NCBI GenBank assembly: GCA_934122155.1
Contig: CAKOVX010000005.1
Coordinates: 26,251 to 90,250, forward strand
Direction of reading: 5' to 3'
Length of the DNA stretch: 64,000 bases
From: an uncultured Clostridia bacterium
Lineage (GTDB): Bacteria > Bacillota > Clostridia > TANB77 > CAG-508
Below, piece by piece: positions 63,716 through 64,000 of the stretch (position 1 is the stretch's first letter; each line of letters starts with the position of its first letter). The position numbers and the translations under genes were made by a program. The notes beneath the pieces were generated by a model, which was not told the DNA's origin, did not search any database, and saw nothing but the letters and a program-made list of their open reading frames with translations.

Positions 63716-64000
63716 TTACTTAAAGAGTGAAGCTCTAAAGCCCAAATCTCCAAAGCTGGAAGTAGTGTCACCGTCGCCGAAGGAAGAAACTGGAATGCCA
63801 GCGCCAGCGTTGTAGTAATTTCCACCCCTATTAGTACAATTACCGTAAGGTGAGTCGTGATATTCCAATGTCCACTCGCATACGTTTCCTGCTAAGTCAT
63901 ATATATTCATCTTTTTGCATGCGTCACTTGCTCCTGTGGTTAATAGTATTGAATTACCATAATCTGTATTAGAAACTTTTGTACTTTTTCCATTTTCATA
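63716..64000 (-). CDS. C-terminal part of a prepilin-like / lectin-like protein (cut by window edge)
   Basis: The 94 visible residues (NTDYGNSILLTTGASDACKKMNIYDLAGNVCEWTLEY in pieces, then RGGNYYN and ending LGFRASLFK) show the FGE/C-type-lectin-like C-terminal domain shared with the copies at 1.8, 32.3 and 48.7 kb. The frame is open to the right edge and contains no in-frame CGG. The 3' part is unusually G+C-rich (see the separate segment entry). Confidence 0.75.
   Translation of the reverse strand, partial: YENGKSTKVSNTDYGNSILLTTGASDACKKMNIYDLAGNVCEWTLEYHDSPYGNCTNRGGNYYNAGAGIPVSSFGDGDTTSSFGDLGFRASLFK
63752..63820 (-). other. G+C-rich, NNY-codon segment resembling a retroelement variable region
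   Basis: In these 23 codons 22 end in C or T, and 35 of 69 bases are G or C, against about 30 % in the surrounding DNA. This matches what adenine-directed mutagenesis of AAY template codons leaves in diversity-generating retroelement targets. No template copy is visible here. Confidence 0.5.

Noticed and set aside
1..64000. CRISPR arrays, insertion sequences, prophage or a retroelement reverse transcriptase
   Set aside because: No regularly spaced direct repeats, transposase-like, phage-like or reverse-transcriptase-like coding sequence was recognised anywhere in the window.

Overview
The window reads as a very AT-rich (about 30 % G+C by eye), spore-forming member of the Clostridia. It has a complete spoIIIAA-AH operon, spoVS, ytfJ (GerW family), ytxC, clostridial gene orders (der-plsY-gpsA, recA-recX-scpA, queA-tgt-secD-secF) and a T-box on ileS. 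Most genes lie on the minus strand. The left edge cuts a VWA/solute-binding protein and the right edge cuts a pilin-like gene.

Layout: 1-6 kb, surface proteins and an acyl-CoA synthetase. 6-13 kb, metG, glmM, argS and pfkA. 13.4-18.5 kb, the spoIIIA operon. 18.7-25.5 kb, yebC, a wall-anchored protein with its sortase, metK, an M23 peptidase and a decayed gene. 25.6-32.1 kb, ytfJ, DUF2953, scpA, recX, recA, an orphan solute-binding protein, spoVS and ymdB. 32.3-37.4 kb, a pilin remnant, tRNA-Leu, HD hydrolase, pseudouridine synthase, RNase P RNA and small proteins. 37.4-43.7 kb, asd, dtd, gpsA, plsY, der, a dCMP-deaminase-like gene, a peptidase and ylbF. 43.7-47.6 kb, an alpha-glucan cluster. 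47.6-56.9 kb, GT2, a pilin fragment, ytxC, rhodanese, minimal secF/secD and membrane-anchored extracellular proteins. 56.9-63.6 kb, tgt, queA, a metallopeptidase and ileS with its T-box.

Most important observation: four genes (tgt, spoIIIAD and two prepilin-like genes) are interrupted by a one-base frameshift. In every case the zero-frame codon at the break is CGG, and skipping its C restores the frame with a Gly codon (quadruplets CGGA twice, CGGG twice). I checked every CGG on the coding strand of every other gene in the window and found no other in-frame CGG, although CGG is common out of frame. This suggests that CGG is not read as Arg here but acts as a +1 frameshift or quadruplet (CGGR = Gly) signal. 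The decoding tRNA is not in this window.

Second theme: four scattered copies (1.8, 32.3, 48.7 and 63.7 kb) of a prepilin-type leader and/or a C-type-lectin/FGE-like domain. Their 3' ends are rich in NNY codons and, in two copies, strikingly G+C-rich, which resembles targets of a diversity-generating retroelement. No reverse transcriptase is visible here.
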